From: Lysobacteraceae bacterium UBA6001
GTDB lineage: Bacteria > Pseudomonadota > Gammaproteobacteria > Xanthomonadales > Xanthomonadaceae
Length of the DNA: 13,778 nt
Reading direction: 5' to 3'
NCBI GenBank assembly: GCA_002429615.1
Contig: DJAN01000133.1
Location: 1 to 13,778, forward strand
The notes under the pieces were generated by a model. That model saw only the letters and a program-made list of their open reading frames with translations, was not told where the DNA came from and did not search any database. Shown one piece after another: positions 7,701 to 13,612 of the stretch (the stretch's first letter is position 1; each line of letters begins with the position of its first letter). The position numbers and the translations under genes were made by a program.

Positions 7701-8358
7701 CGTGGAGCTGGATGCGCAGACCCGCGAGCAGATCGAGATCTACCGCAGCGGTGCTGGCAAATCCGGCGGCCAACGCCAGAAGCTGGCCACCACCTGCCTG
7801 GCGGCCGCGCTGCGCTACCAGCTGGGCGGCGAGGATGGCGAGCTGCCGCGCTACTGCGCGGTGGTGCTCGACGAGGCCTTCGACAAGGCCGACAACGAAT
7901 TCACCGCGTTGGCGATGAATATCTTCGAGAACTTCGGTTTCCAGATGATCGTCGCCACGCCGCTGAAGTCGGTGATGACGCTGGAGCCGTTCATCGGCGG
8001 CGCGTGCTTCGTGGAGATCAGTGGGCGCCACACCTCCGGCGTGCTGCTGGTCGAATACGACGACGAGGCGAACCGGCTCAAGCTTCCCGAGCGCGCGCGC
8101 GCCGGGGCGCCGGAGGCCGACACGGTGGCGGTGGACGTCGTGGAAGCGGCGCCGGTCGATACGCCCGCTGCCGCCAAGGCGGCGAAGGTGCCGAAGCAGA
8201 AGTCATCGACCGCAGCGAAGAAGCCGGCCAAGGTCGCGCCTGCGAAGGCGGTAAAGGCGGCCAAGCCAACGGCGTCGAAGAAGGCGGCGCCGGCGGCTCG
8301 CGCGGCCAAGCCGGCGAAAGCCGCGCCGGCCAAGTCCAAACCGGCCAAGAAGCGTTGA
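4735..8358 (+). CDS. jetC: JetC/MksB SMC-like ATPase with a C-terminal basic tail
   Basis: This 1207-aa protein is the SMC motor of a Wadjet type I/Mks complex (COG4913-type). Walker A GRSGSGKST is at 58-66, the ABC signature KSGGQRQ at 1009-1015, and Walker B CAVVLDEAFDKAD at 1041-1053 with Asp1046-Glu1047. Two long Arg/Glu/Gln-rich arms (about 275-460 and 640-985) flank a less helical hinge region (about 485-635) that contains the family pattern HPGDRYEKDDRHAVGDRKRW (611-630). All ATPase residues are present, so the motor should be active. GAGGA eight bases upstream supports the start. Unusually, after the expected head end (about residue 1115) the protein continues for about 90 residues, finishing in a Lys/Ala/Pro tail like histone H1. 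No jetD follows: a convergent exporter gene begins after 27 bp. The complex should extrude DNA loops, but its usual nuclease partner is not encoded here. Confidence 0.88.
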   Translation: MNQLTRSPSLQPSGLFTDATLDPRARQFRMRRLQVHNWGTFSGLTDVPIADRGFLFVGRSGSGKSTLLDAMSALLTPPSIVDFNAAAREAERSGRDRNLVSYVRGAWADQQDSSSGEIATQYLRAGATWSALVLEYHNALGEVVSLVRLFWIAGSGNAAADVRRHYLVARRSFDVASELDGFDLDLRRLRARLGEDVQHFDSFSGYAEHFRELLGIGNEMALRLLHKTQSAKNLGDLNAFLRGFMLDEPRTFEAADRLVDDFAELDGAHQAVVTARRQVETLSPAREHHAALMALRRSVGELRELQLGVDGYREQRRAELLQARLIELDTQDRGLAGEEGQRRESLDNHEEKLAGLERDQRAQGGEQIEALERERTRIERERDERARRRGQIEQACRQLGTGLAASAGGFAEQVAHARELLAGNREQAGSVDEAIAERMAERRDDERRFAVIRAEIEALKKAPSNIPAPMQALRARLSEDTGLSEAALPFVGELLQVRDDQIAWRGAIERVLHGFAQSLLVDERHHAQVADWANRTHLGTRLVYFRVRRNDNLQPRDASPRTLPGKLLLREHAHADWLRHELVRRFDYDCVDNATALRSADKAITREGQVKHPGDRYEKDDRHAVGDRKRWLLGYDNRDKLKVFEREGQQLAQRIAACDTDVAALRAQREQGQERTLAAHTLVERDWEEIDVAPKLQRLSDIDAQLHQLREGNTGLRALGQALEHARGLRDQARRTYEDVRLERAQLARERGRLEHLQQASQGRVGGSLTPVQLQGLQQRLGELPALSLDNLEAHFRVVERGLAEQLADSQGRDSRLSQLLLDCFRKYCQQWPEDSGDFTVSVASADDFLARLDRLESDGLPRHENRFFELLQTQSKNNLLALQRHAAEAHKGIRQRMDEVNASLEQVPFNRGTVLTIEVSDRRLPEVQEFQQQLRSVLAQQQTEDRALAEAQFDTLRGLVARLGAQDAEQRRWREQVLDVRQHVEFVGVELDAQTREQIEIYRSGAGKSGGQRQKLATTCLAAALRYQLGGEDGELPRYCAVVLDEAFDKADNEFTALAMNIFENFGFQMIVATPLKSVMTLEPFIGGACFVEISGRHTSGVLLVEYDDEANRLKLPERARAGAPEADTVAVDVVEAAPVDTPAAAKAAKVPKQKSSTAAKKPAKVAPAKAVKAAKPTASKKAAPAARAAKPAKAAPAKSKPAKKR
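8164..8355 (+). other. Histone H1-like Lys/Ala/Pro tail of JetC
   Basis: JetC residues 1144-1207 contain 18 Lys and 2 Arg and not one Asp or Glu; the rest is mostly Ala and Pro in irregular PAKA, AAK and KPAK units. This composition matches the C-terminal tails of histone H1, AlgP and other bacterial H1-like proteins, which bind DNA without sequence specificity. Before it lies an acidic linker (about 1123-1143). Core JetC/MksB proteins normally end soon after the head domain, so I read this as an added domain. Low-complexity tails vary much in length between strains. Confidence 0.75.
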
Positions 8359-8362
8359 ATGC

Positions 8363-8384
8363 CGGGGCGCCCGCGGGCGCCCCG
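8363..8384. terminator. Perfect 22-bp GC palindrome between convergent genes
   Basis: CGGGGCGCCCG followed by its exact complement CGGGCGCCCCG occupies nearly the whole 27-bp gap between the jetC stop and the stop of the convergent exporter gene. A symmetric hairpin here can serve transcripts from both sides. It lacks U-tracts, so it is either a GC-hairpin terminator or an mRNA 3'-end stabiliser. Confidence 0.5.
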
Positions 8385-8385
8385 C

Positions 8386-9162
8386 TCAGGCGCGCAGGGT
8401 GTCCCAGCCCATCCGGGCGATCAGCACCACCACCAGCACCAGGAACAGCTGCCGGATCAGCGGCGTGCCGCCGCGCAGTGCCAGCCGCGTGCCGGTGACC
8501 GCGCCGGCCACGTTCGCCGCGGCCATCGGGATGGCCGCCGCCAGCAGGATCTTGCCGGTGGGCAGGAAGAACGCCAGCGCCGCCAGGTTGGTCGCCAGGT
8601 TCACCACTTTCGACGCGGCCGAGGCGCGGAGGAAGTCCAGCCCGAAGAAGCGGATGAACAGGAAGATCAGGAAGCTGCCGGTGCCGGGGCCGAAGAAGCC
8701 GTCGTAGAAGCCGATCGCCGCACCCATCGCCAGCGCCATGCCCAGTTCCTTGCGGCCGATATGGCGAGGCCGGTGCAGGGCGCCGAAATCCTTTTTCACC
8801 AGGGTGTAGGCCAGCATCGCCACCAGCAGCACCAGGATCAACGGCCTGACCGCCTCGCGTGGCAGCAGGCTCACCGCCGTGGCACCGAGGAAGGAGAACG
8901 CGAACGCGGTCGCCGCGGCGTACAGCACCGGCCGCCAGGGGATGCGCACGTTGCGCGCGTAGCGCCAGGTCGCCATGCCGGTGCCGAACATCGAACTGAA
9001 TTTGTTGGTGCCCAGCAGCACTGCCGGGATCTCGCGCGGCAAGGTCGCGAACAGGCCAGGCAGCTGGATCAGGCCGCCGCCGCCCACCGCGGCGTCGACC
9101 AGGCCCGCTGCGAACGCGATGCACAGCAACCAGGGCAGTTCGGGGGGCAGGAGGTCGAGCAC
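8386..9162 (-). CDS. yfcA: TauE/SafE (TSUP) family membrane exporter, YfcA-like
   Basis: This 258-aa inner-membrane protein belongs to the TauE/SafE family, whose characterised members move sulfur-containing or small organic anions such as sulfite and sulfoacetate. It most resembles E. coli YfcA. The two repeat motifs are present: [20 protein letters not shown] (18-37), followed by GTNKF (51-55), and [15 protein letters not shown] (151-165), followed by [10 protein letters not shown] (183-192). About eight hydrophobic segments are visible. The frame is open to an upstream ATG at 9219, but that extension is hydrophilic and a possible promoter (TGGGCA, 17 bp, TATGCT) lies between the two starts, so the GTG at 9162 is preferred; this is uncertain, and neither start has a good ribosome site. 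It converges on jetC and is divergent from ychJ. The substrate cannot be told. Confidence 0.85.
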   Translation of the reverse strand: MLDLLPPELPWLLCIAFAAGLVDAAVGGGGLIQLPGLFATLPREIPAVLLGTNKFSSMFGTGMATWRYARNVRIPWRPVLYAAATAFAFSFLGATAVSLLPREAVRPLILVLLVAMLAYTLVKKDFGALHRPRHIGRKELGMALAMGAAIGFYDGFFGPGTGSFLIFLFIRFFGLDFLRASAASKVVNLATNLAALAFFLPTGKILLAAAIPMAAANVAGAVTGTRLALRGGTPLIRQLFLVLVVVLIARMGWDTLRA

Positions 9163-9189
9163 GGCGACATCGGAAGGCGAGGGCGCGCC

Positions 9190-9218
9190 AGCATACGCGC
9201 TGCCCCGCGGCCTGCCCA
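9190..9218 (-). promoter_or_regulatory. Possible sigma70 promoter of the TauE/SafE gene
   Basis: On the minus strand TGGGCA (9218-9213; 4/6 to TTGACA) is followed after 17 bp by TATGCT (9195-9190; 4/6 to TATAAT). Transcription would begin near 9183, about 20 bases before the GTG at 9162, which supports that start codon over the ATG at 9219. Confidence 0.3.
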
Positions 9219-9256
9219 TGCGCCGGAAGGTGGATGCGCGGCTCGCAGGCAGGCGG

Positions 9257-9262
9257 CACAAT
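9257..9262 (+). promoter_or_regulatory. Possible -10 element giving a leaderless ychJ transcript
   Basis: CACAAT resembles the -10 hexamer and lies so that transcription would start at or next to the ATG at 9270. Leaderless mRNAs are known in bacteria. I see no matching -35 at 16-18 bp, and GGGG at 9264-9267 is too close to the ATG to be a good ribosome site. Confidence 0.2.
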
Positions 9263-9269
9263 CGGGGCC

Positions 9270-9671
9270 ATGAATGCTTCGCGCCGTCCGCCCGTCGATC
9301 CTTGTCCCTGCGGGCGCCCAACGGAATACGCCGACTGTTGCGGCCGCTTCCATGCCGGCGCGTTGGCGCCCGACGCCGAGTCGCTGATGCGCTCGCGCTA
9401 CAGCGCCTACGTGCGCCATGACGCGGGTTACCTGCTGCGGACCTGGCATGCGTCCACCCGCCCCGCCGAGCTGTCGCTGGACGAACCCGCCGGCGCCCGC
9501 ACCACCTGGCTGGGCCTGGACGTGCAACGGGCCGCCAGTACCGGCGCGGACACCGCCGAGGTCGTGTTCCGGGCCCGCTACCGGGTTGGCGGCGGGAGCG
9601 CGGTACGGATGCAGGAGCACAGCCGGTTCCGCCGTGAGGACGGCCAGTGGTACTACCTGGACGCGGTGTGA
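9270..9671 (+). CDS. ychJ: YchJ family (UPF0225) protein with one SEC-C-type metal motif
   Basis: This 133-aa cytosolic protein has unknown function. The N-terminus carries a SEC-C-like zinc motif (Cys12, Cys14, Cys23, Cys24, with His28) in [17 protein letters not shown]. The YchJ core follows: [22 protein letters not shown] (39-60) and TTWLGLDVQ, ending in [15 protein letters not shown], which pairs well with the E. coli RFLKENGQWYYIDG. E. coli YchJ (about 152 aa) has a second SEC-C motif at its C-terminus; here the protein stops right after the core, so only one motif is present. The ATG at 9270 is chosen because the conserved Cys motif begins 11 residues later; the upstream extension of the frame is not conserved-looking. 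It is divergent from the exporter. Confidence 0.88.
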   Translation: MNASRRPPVDPCPCGRPTEYADCCGRFHAGALAPDAESLMRSRYSAYVRHDAGYLLRTWHASTRPAELSLDEPAGARTTWLGLDVQRAASTGADTAEVVFRARYRVGGGSAVRMQEHSRFRREDGQWYYLDAV

Positions 9672-9767
9672 GCGCGGCGGCCGTGAAGGCGGTCTGCACG
9701 CCGCGTTCGCGCGCGCTGGCTATGCTGCATTCCGGGATAGGAACGGCCGTGGTCCGGAAAGGGGACG

Positions 9768-9962
9768 ATGATGGGCAACCTCAGTCTCTGGTTATGGATG
9801 TTGATCGGGGTCGTCGTGTTCGGCGTTCTCGTGCCGGGCGCGTTGGCCGCATGGATGATCCGACGCCGGCCAGGTGTGCCGGCGACCTCGCGCATCATCG
9901 TTGGCGCGGAGCGGACCGATGAGCGGGCGCACCGCCCCGAGGTCTTCCGCGATCTCGTTTGA
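9768..9962 (+). CDS. Small single-span membrane protein of unknown function
   Basis: This 64-aa protein begins with a long hydrophobic segment (about 5-31, LSLWLWMLIGVVVFGVLVPG onwards), followed at once by RRR and a polar tail of about 30 residues. That pattern predicts one membrane helix with the C-terminus in the cytoplasm. GGAAAGGGG lies just upstream; the second ATG at 9771 has the better spacing (6 bases), so the true start may be one codon later. The last 44 bp overlap the start of the transglycosylase gene, suggesting coupled translation and a joint role at the envelope. A TATGCT hexamer at 9721-9726 could be its -10. I recognise no family. The good ribosome site and clear membrane segment make it likely real. 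Confidence 0.6.
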   Translation: MMGNLSLWLWMLIGVVVFGVLVPGALAAWMIRRRPGVPATSRIIVGAERTDERAHRPEVFRDLV

Positions 9963-12132
9963 GGGCTGGCGGGTAGCGCGCATCGGGCTGCTGGTTGCCG
10001 GCCTGCTGGCCGGTGCGCCGGCGTTGGCCGCCGATGACGCGGGTTGGGAAAGCTGTCGCGCGGCCCTGCGCGCGCGCGCGCAGGACCAGGGTATCGACGT
10101 CGCCACGTTCGACCAGCAGCTGGCCGGTGTGCAGCCGGATCCCAGCGTGCTCGCATTGCTGGACGCGCAGCCGGAATTCACCACCCCGCTCTGGGACTAT
10201 CTCGCCGCACTGGTGGATGAGGAGCGCGTGGCCGATGGCAAGGCCTTCCTCGCGCGCTATCGCGGCCTGCTCGATGGCATCGCGGCGCAGTACGGCGTGG
10301 ACCCCGAAACCGTGGTGGCCGTGTGGGGCGTGGAGAGCGACTACGGCCGCGTGACCGGCAAGCGGCCGCTGCTGGTGTCGCTGGCGACGCTGTCCTGCGA
10401 GGGGCGCCGCCAGGCCTTCTTCCGGGGTGAGCTGTTCGCGCTGCTGCGGCTGCTGCAGGACGGTGACCTTTCCAGCGCGCCGACCGGCTCCTGGGCCGGC
10501 GCCTTCGGGCAGACCCAGTTCATGCCGACCACGTACCGGCGGATCGCCGTCGATGGTGACGGCGACGGGCGTCGCGACCTGGTGGGCAGCGTGCCCGATG
10601 CGCTGGCGTCCACCGCGAACTATCTCGCGCGGGCCGGTTGGCGCAGTGGTCAGCCGTGGGGCGAAGAAGTCGTCATCCCCGCGGGCCTGGATGCCGCGCG
10701 CGTGGGCCGCAAGCAACGTCGTCCCTGGCGCGAATGGCGCGCGCTGGGCGTGCGCGAGGTCGAGGGGCGGCCGTCGCATCTGGCCCAGGTGGCCGACGAC
10801 ACGCCCGCCGCGATCCTGCTGCCGACCGGCGCGCAGGGCCCGGCATTCCTGGTCTTCGCCAATTACGACGCGATCTATGCCTACAACGCTGCCGAGAGCT
10901 ATGCGCTGGCCATCGCGCTGCTGTCCGATCGGCTGCGTGGAGAACCGGGGCTGGCCACGCCCTGGCCGACGCAGGACCCCGGCCTGGATCGCGCGCGTCG
11001 CCGCGAACTGCAGCGGCTGCTGATCGCCCGCGGCAATGACCTCGGCAGTCCCGACGGCATGCTGGGCAGCGCCACCCGTCGCGCGATCCAGGCCGAGCAG
11101 CAGCGGCTTGGCCTGGCGCCGGCCGATGGTCGCGCCGGGCAGTCGATCCTCGCCGCGCTGCACGCGGAAATGCCCGCGCCGACGCCGCTGAAGGGCACCG
11201 CCTTCGCGCTGCCGGCCGCCTATCCCCGTTTCGTCCAATCCCCCATCGTGAGCAAGCACAAAGCCATGAAAGATGTTCCCGGCCTGAGTACAGGCGATTT
11301 CCACGGCTTCCCCTCGCTGCTGGTCAGCACGCCGCACTCGACCGCCGCGATCAGCCTGTTCGGCGGCCAGCTGCTGTCCTTCGTGCCGAAGGGGCAGCAG
11401 GACGTGATGTGGCTGTCGCCGCGGGTCAAACCGGCGCCGACGCCGATCCGCGGCGGTACCCCGGTGTGCTGGCCGTACTTCGGGCGCCAGGACCAGACCA
11501 ACGATGTGCCCGCGCACGGGTTCGTTCGCACCCTGCCGTGGCAGCTGCTCGATGCCAGCCGCGACGCCGACGGCACGCTGGTGCTGCACCTGGCGCCCCC
11601 GGTGCTGGAAGACCTGGCGTTGCGCCTGCGCATGACGCTGCGCATCGGGCGCACGCTGGAGCAGACACTGGAAACCGAGAACGTCAGTGCCGAGACGGTG
11701 CGCTTCACCCAGGCACTGCACAACTATTTCCATGTCGGTGATGCGTTGCAGGTCAGCGCCGAGGGCGTGGATGGGCTGGACTACGTCGACAAGTTCGAGA
11801 ACTACGCCGTCACCCGTCGGCAGCAGGGTGACTGGAGCCTGCGGGATGCCCGCGATCCAGGCCGCAGCGATCGCATCTACCTGAAGGCGGGCGGGAACTA
11901 CAGCTTGGTCGACCCGGTGCTGGGCCGCCGCATCGACCTGCGTACCGAAGGCAGCCAGACCCTGGTGGCCTGGAATCCCGGTGAGGCCGGTGCAGCGAAG
12001 ATGGACGACGTCCGTGAAGGTTGGCGCCAGTACGTATGCCTGGAAGCCGCCAACGCGGGCCCGGATGTCATCGAACTGGCACCCGGCGCGCGTCACGTGC
12101 TGCGCCAGACCATCGGTACGCGGCCCCTCTGA
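9919..12132 (+). CDS. MltB-type lytic murein transglycosylase fused in frame to D-hexose-6-phosphate mutarotase
   Basis: This 737-aa frame joins two complete proteins. Residues 1-38 look like a signal peptide (hydrophobic 22-37, ending APALA-A). Residues about 43-345 are an MltB/SLT_2 lytic transglycosylase that cleaves peptidoglycan glycan strands: catalytic Glu139 in VWGVESDYG, GAFGQTQFMPTTY (194-206), an EF-hand-like DGDGDGRRDL (212-221) and NYDAIYAYN (315-323). Residues about 362-414 form a PG_binding_1 domain. After a linker (about 415-450), residues 450-737 are a full-length YeaD-like mutarotase: GGQLLSFVPKGQQDVMWLSP, GGTPVCWPYFG (512-522), PAHGFVR (531-537), likely catalytic His606 in NYFHVGD and Glu709 in YVCLEAAN. 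The ATG at 9919 has GGAG seven bases upstream, so it is preferred over the ATG at 9874. The fusion is odd: one half works in the periplasm, the other normally on cytosolic sugar phosphates. A lost stop, or internal starts at 11248 (GTG) or 11266 (ATG), are alternatives. Confidence 0.8.
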   Translation: MSGRTAPRSSAISFEGWRVARIGLLVAGLLAGAPALAADDAGWESCRAALRARAQDQGIDVATFDQQLAGVQPDPSVLALLDAQPEFTTPLWDYLAALVDEERVADGKAFLARYRGLLDGIAAQYGVDPETVVAVWGVESDYGRVTGKRPLLVSLATLSCEGRRQAFFRGELFALLRLLQDGDLSSAPTGSWAGAFGQTQFMPTTYRRIAVDGDGDGRRDLVGSVPDALASTANYLARAGWRSGQPWGEEVVIPAGLDAARVGRKQRRPWREWRALGVREVEGRPSHLAQVADDTPAAILLPTGAQGPAFLVFANYDAIYAYNAAESYALAIALLSDRLRGEPGLATPWPTQDPGLDRARRRELQRLLIARGNDLGSPDGMLGSATRRAIQAEQQRLGLAPADGRAGQSILAALHAEMPAPTPLKGTAFALPAAYPRFVQSPIVSKHKAMKDVPGLSTGDFHGFPSLLVSTPHSTAAISLFGGQLLSFVPKGQQDVMWLSPRVKPAPTPIRGGTPVCWPYFGRQDQTNDVPAHGFVRTLPWQLLDASRDADGTLVLHLAPPVLEDLALRLRMTLRIGRTLEQTLETENVSAETVRFTQALHNYFHVGDALQVSAEGVDGLDYVDKFENYAVTRRQQGDWSLRDARDPGRSDRIYLKAGGNYSLVDPVLGRRIDLRTEGSQTLVAWNPGEAGAAKMDDVREGWRQYVCLEAANAGPDVIELAPGARHVLRQTIGTRPL

Positions 12133-12136
12133 CCTG

Positions 12137-12154
12137 CGTGCGGCGCGCCGCGCG
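12137..12154. terminator. GC palindrome after the transglycosylase-mutarotase gene
   Basis: Eighteen bases centred on the perfect 12-mer GCGGCGCGCCGC are self-complementary with one T/G pair. It starts 5 bp after the stop codon and, like the palindrome after jetC, lacks a T-tract. It may mark the transcript end before the next MFS gene, whose possible -10 (TACACT, 12172-12177) follows. Confidence 0.3.
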
Positions 12155-12204
12155 AGGGCTGGCGTGGCGCTTACACTGCGGGCTTCCAGCCCCGGGTTCG
12201 CGCC

Positions 12205-13449
12205 ATGACTGCTCCGTTTTCGGTTGAAGGTCCGCGTCGTGCGGCGATGATCTTCATCTTCATCACCGTGCTGATCGACGTGCTGTCATTTGGCGTGGTG
12301 ATTCCGGTCCTGCCGGATCTGGTGCGACAGTTCACCGGCGGCGACTATGCCGACGCCGCGCACTGGATTGGCTGGTTCGGCTTTCTGTTCGCGGCCATCC
12401 AGTTCTTCTTCTCGCCGATCCAGGGCGCACTGTCGGACCGTTACGGACGCCGGTTGGTGATCCTGCTGTCGTGCTTCGGCCTGGGCATGGATTTCCTGCT
12501 GATGGCCATCGCCCACACCTTGCCCCTGCTATTGCTGGCGCGGGTGTTCTCCGGCGTGTTCTCGGCCAGTTTTTCCACCGCCAATGCGTATATCGCCGAT
12601 GTCACCGCACCGGAGAAGCGCGCACAGGCCTATGGTCTGCTCGGCGCCGCATTCGGCATCGGCTTTGTCGTTGGCCCGCTGATTGGTGGTTGGCTCGGCA
12701 GCTTCGGGCTGCGCTGGCCGTTCTGGTTCGCCGCGACACTGTCGCTGGGCAACTTCCTCTACGGCTGGCTCGTCCTGCCCGAATCGTTGCCGCCGGAGAA
12801 GCGCAGCCCGCGCTTCGACTGGCGCCACGCCAACCCGTTCGGCGCGCTGAAGCTGCTGCGCAGCTATCCCTCGGTATTCGGCCTGGCGGCGGTGATCTTC
12901 CTCGCCAATCTCGCGCATTACGTCTATCCGAGCATCTTCGTGCTGTTCGCCGGGTATCTGTATGGCTGGGGTCCCTGGGAAGTGAGCTGGGTGCTGGCGT
13001 TGGTGGGTGTGTGCAGCATCGTGGTCAACGCGCTGCTGGTGGGCCGCATCGTCGCGCGCCTGGGCGAGCGACGCGCGCTGCTGTTCGGCCTGGCGTGTGG
13101 CGTGGTGGGCTTCGTGATCTACGGGATCGCCGGCAGTGGCAGGGCGTTCCTCATCGGCGTGCCAATCAGCGCGCTGTGGGCCGTCGCCGGCCCAGCCGCG
13201 CAGGCGCTGATCACCCGTCGCGTCGGCGCCGAGGTGCAGGGCCGCATCCAGGGCGCGTTGATGAGCCTGATCAGCCTTGCTGGCGTATTCGGCCCGCTGT
13301 TGTTCGCCAATGTGTTCGCCTGGTTCATCGGCAGCCACGCACCCCTGCATCTGCCTGGCGCGCCGTGGTTGCTGGCCGGCGTGCTGCTTGCGTGCGGTTG
13401 GCTGGTGGCCTGGTGGCGCGCGGCAATGCCGGAGCGTGCCGCTGCATAG
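12205..13449 (+). CDS. TCR/Tet-type MFS drug:H+ antiporter
   Basis: This 414-aa inner-membrane protein has 12 likely spans and belongs to the DHA1/TCR-Tet branch of the MFS, which exports drugs in exchange for protons. Diagnostic motifs are the TM1 motif LIDVLSFGVVIPVLPDLV (23-40), with the family Asp; motif A GALSDRYGRR (74-83); ANAYIADVTAPEKRAQAYG (126-144), typical of Tet-type exporters; and the antiporter motif C GAAFGIGFVVGPLIGG (147-162). It is tetracycline-exporter-like in family only; nothing shows that tetracycline is its substrate, and such genes are common chromosomal housekeeping members in related bacteria. No clear ribosome site precedes the ATG at 12205. The N-terminus before TM1 has the expected length of 12-15 residues, so the start is reasonable. 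The gene is followed by a non-coding promoter region. Confidence 0.85.
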   Translation: MTAPFSVEGPRRAAMIFIFITVLIDVLSFGVVIPVLPDLVRQFTGGDYADAAHWIGWFGFLFAAIQFFFSPIQGALSDRYGRRLVILLSCFGLGMDFLLMAIAHTLPLLLLARVFSGVFSASFSTANAYIADVTAPEKRAQAYGLLGAAFGIGFVVGPLIGGWLGSFGLRWPFWFAATLSLGNFLYGWLVLPESLPPEKRSPRFDWRHANPFGALKLLRSYPSVFGLAAVIFLANLAHYVYPSIFVLFAGYLYGWGPWEVSWVLALVGVCSIVVNALLVGRIVARLGERRALLFGLACGVVGFVIYGIAGSGRAFLIGVPISALWAVAGPAAQALITRRVGAEVQGRIQGALMSLISLAGVFGPLLFANVFAWFIGSHAPLHLPGAPWLLAGVLLACGWLVAWWRAAMPERAAA

Positions 13450-13454
13450 GCACG

Positions 13455-13489
13455 GCATGCGCGCATGCATGTGCGCGCGTATGCGTATG
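13455..13489. other. 35-bp perfect alternating purine-pyrimidine tract (Z-DNA-prone)
   Basis: Every base from 13455 to 13489 alternates purine and pyrimidine, mixing CG, CA/TG and TA steps. It opens with the 14-bp palindrome GCATGCGCGCATGC (13455-13468). It starts 5 bp after the stop of the MFS gene and lies about 28 bp upstream of the first of three strong promoters. Such tracts can flip to Z-DNA under the negative supercoiling expected between active promoters. No coding explanation is needed here. Confidence 0.6.
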
Positions 13490-13516
13490 ACATGCGAGCG
13501 ATGACGATCACAAGAG

Positions 13517-13544
13517 TTGACGCATCGCGCTGCATCGCTAAACT
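13517..13544 (+). promoter_or_regulatory. Promoter P1 of a probable stable-RNA operon
   Basis: TTGACG (13517-13522), a 16-bp spacer, then TAAACT (13539-13544). The same geometry recurs in P2 and P3. Downstream, CGC-TTCG-GCG (13566-13575) can form a UUCG hairpin, with the loop beginning 25 bases after the -10. Confidence 0.6.
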
Positions 13545-13612
13545 GCGCCACCTCGTCAACGACAACGCTTCGGCGGAAAACGCGGACGACGCCAGCATCG
13601 CTTCACAGGGTG

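Noticed and set aside
7744..7782. A second P-loop-like GAGKSGG near the JetC C-terminus
   Set aside because: It coincides with the ABC signature (SGAGKSGGQRQK) placed before Walker B, as in SMC proteins; the true Walker A is at residues 58-66.
4624..8031. A 1135-aa open frame on the minus strand across jetC and part of jetB
   Set aside because: It is antisense to a clear SMC ATPase, its translation is Gln/Ala/Leu/Arg-rich without any motif, and such long mirror frames are usual in GC-rich coding DNA.
2573..8358. Defence island or recently acquired element around jetABC
   Set aside because: No integrase, transposase, tRNA end, direct repeats or base-composition change flank the operon, and the neighbours are ordinary housekeeping genes.
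9895..12096. A 733-aa minus-strand frame opposite the transglycosylase-mutarotase gene
   Set aside because: Low-complexity Arg/Gln/Gly translation with no domain; it exists because of codon bias on the other strand. The same applies to long frames opposite kgtP (472-1806) and jetA (2519-4435).
1832..13363. Repeated 8-mer GGCGCGCC at 1832, 1854, 9182 and 12142 as an intergenic signal
   Set aside because: The same 8-mer also lies inside coding sequence (near 4699 in jetB and near 13356 in the MFS gene), so it is not specific to gaps and is expected at this base composition.
12205..13449. Calling the MFS gene a tetracycline-resistance tetA
   Set aside because: Motifs fit the TCR/Tet family broadly, but there is no adjacent tetR, no mobile element and no base-composition shift; substrate cannot be inferred.
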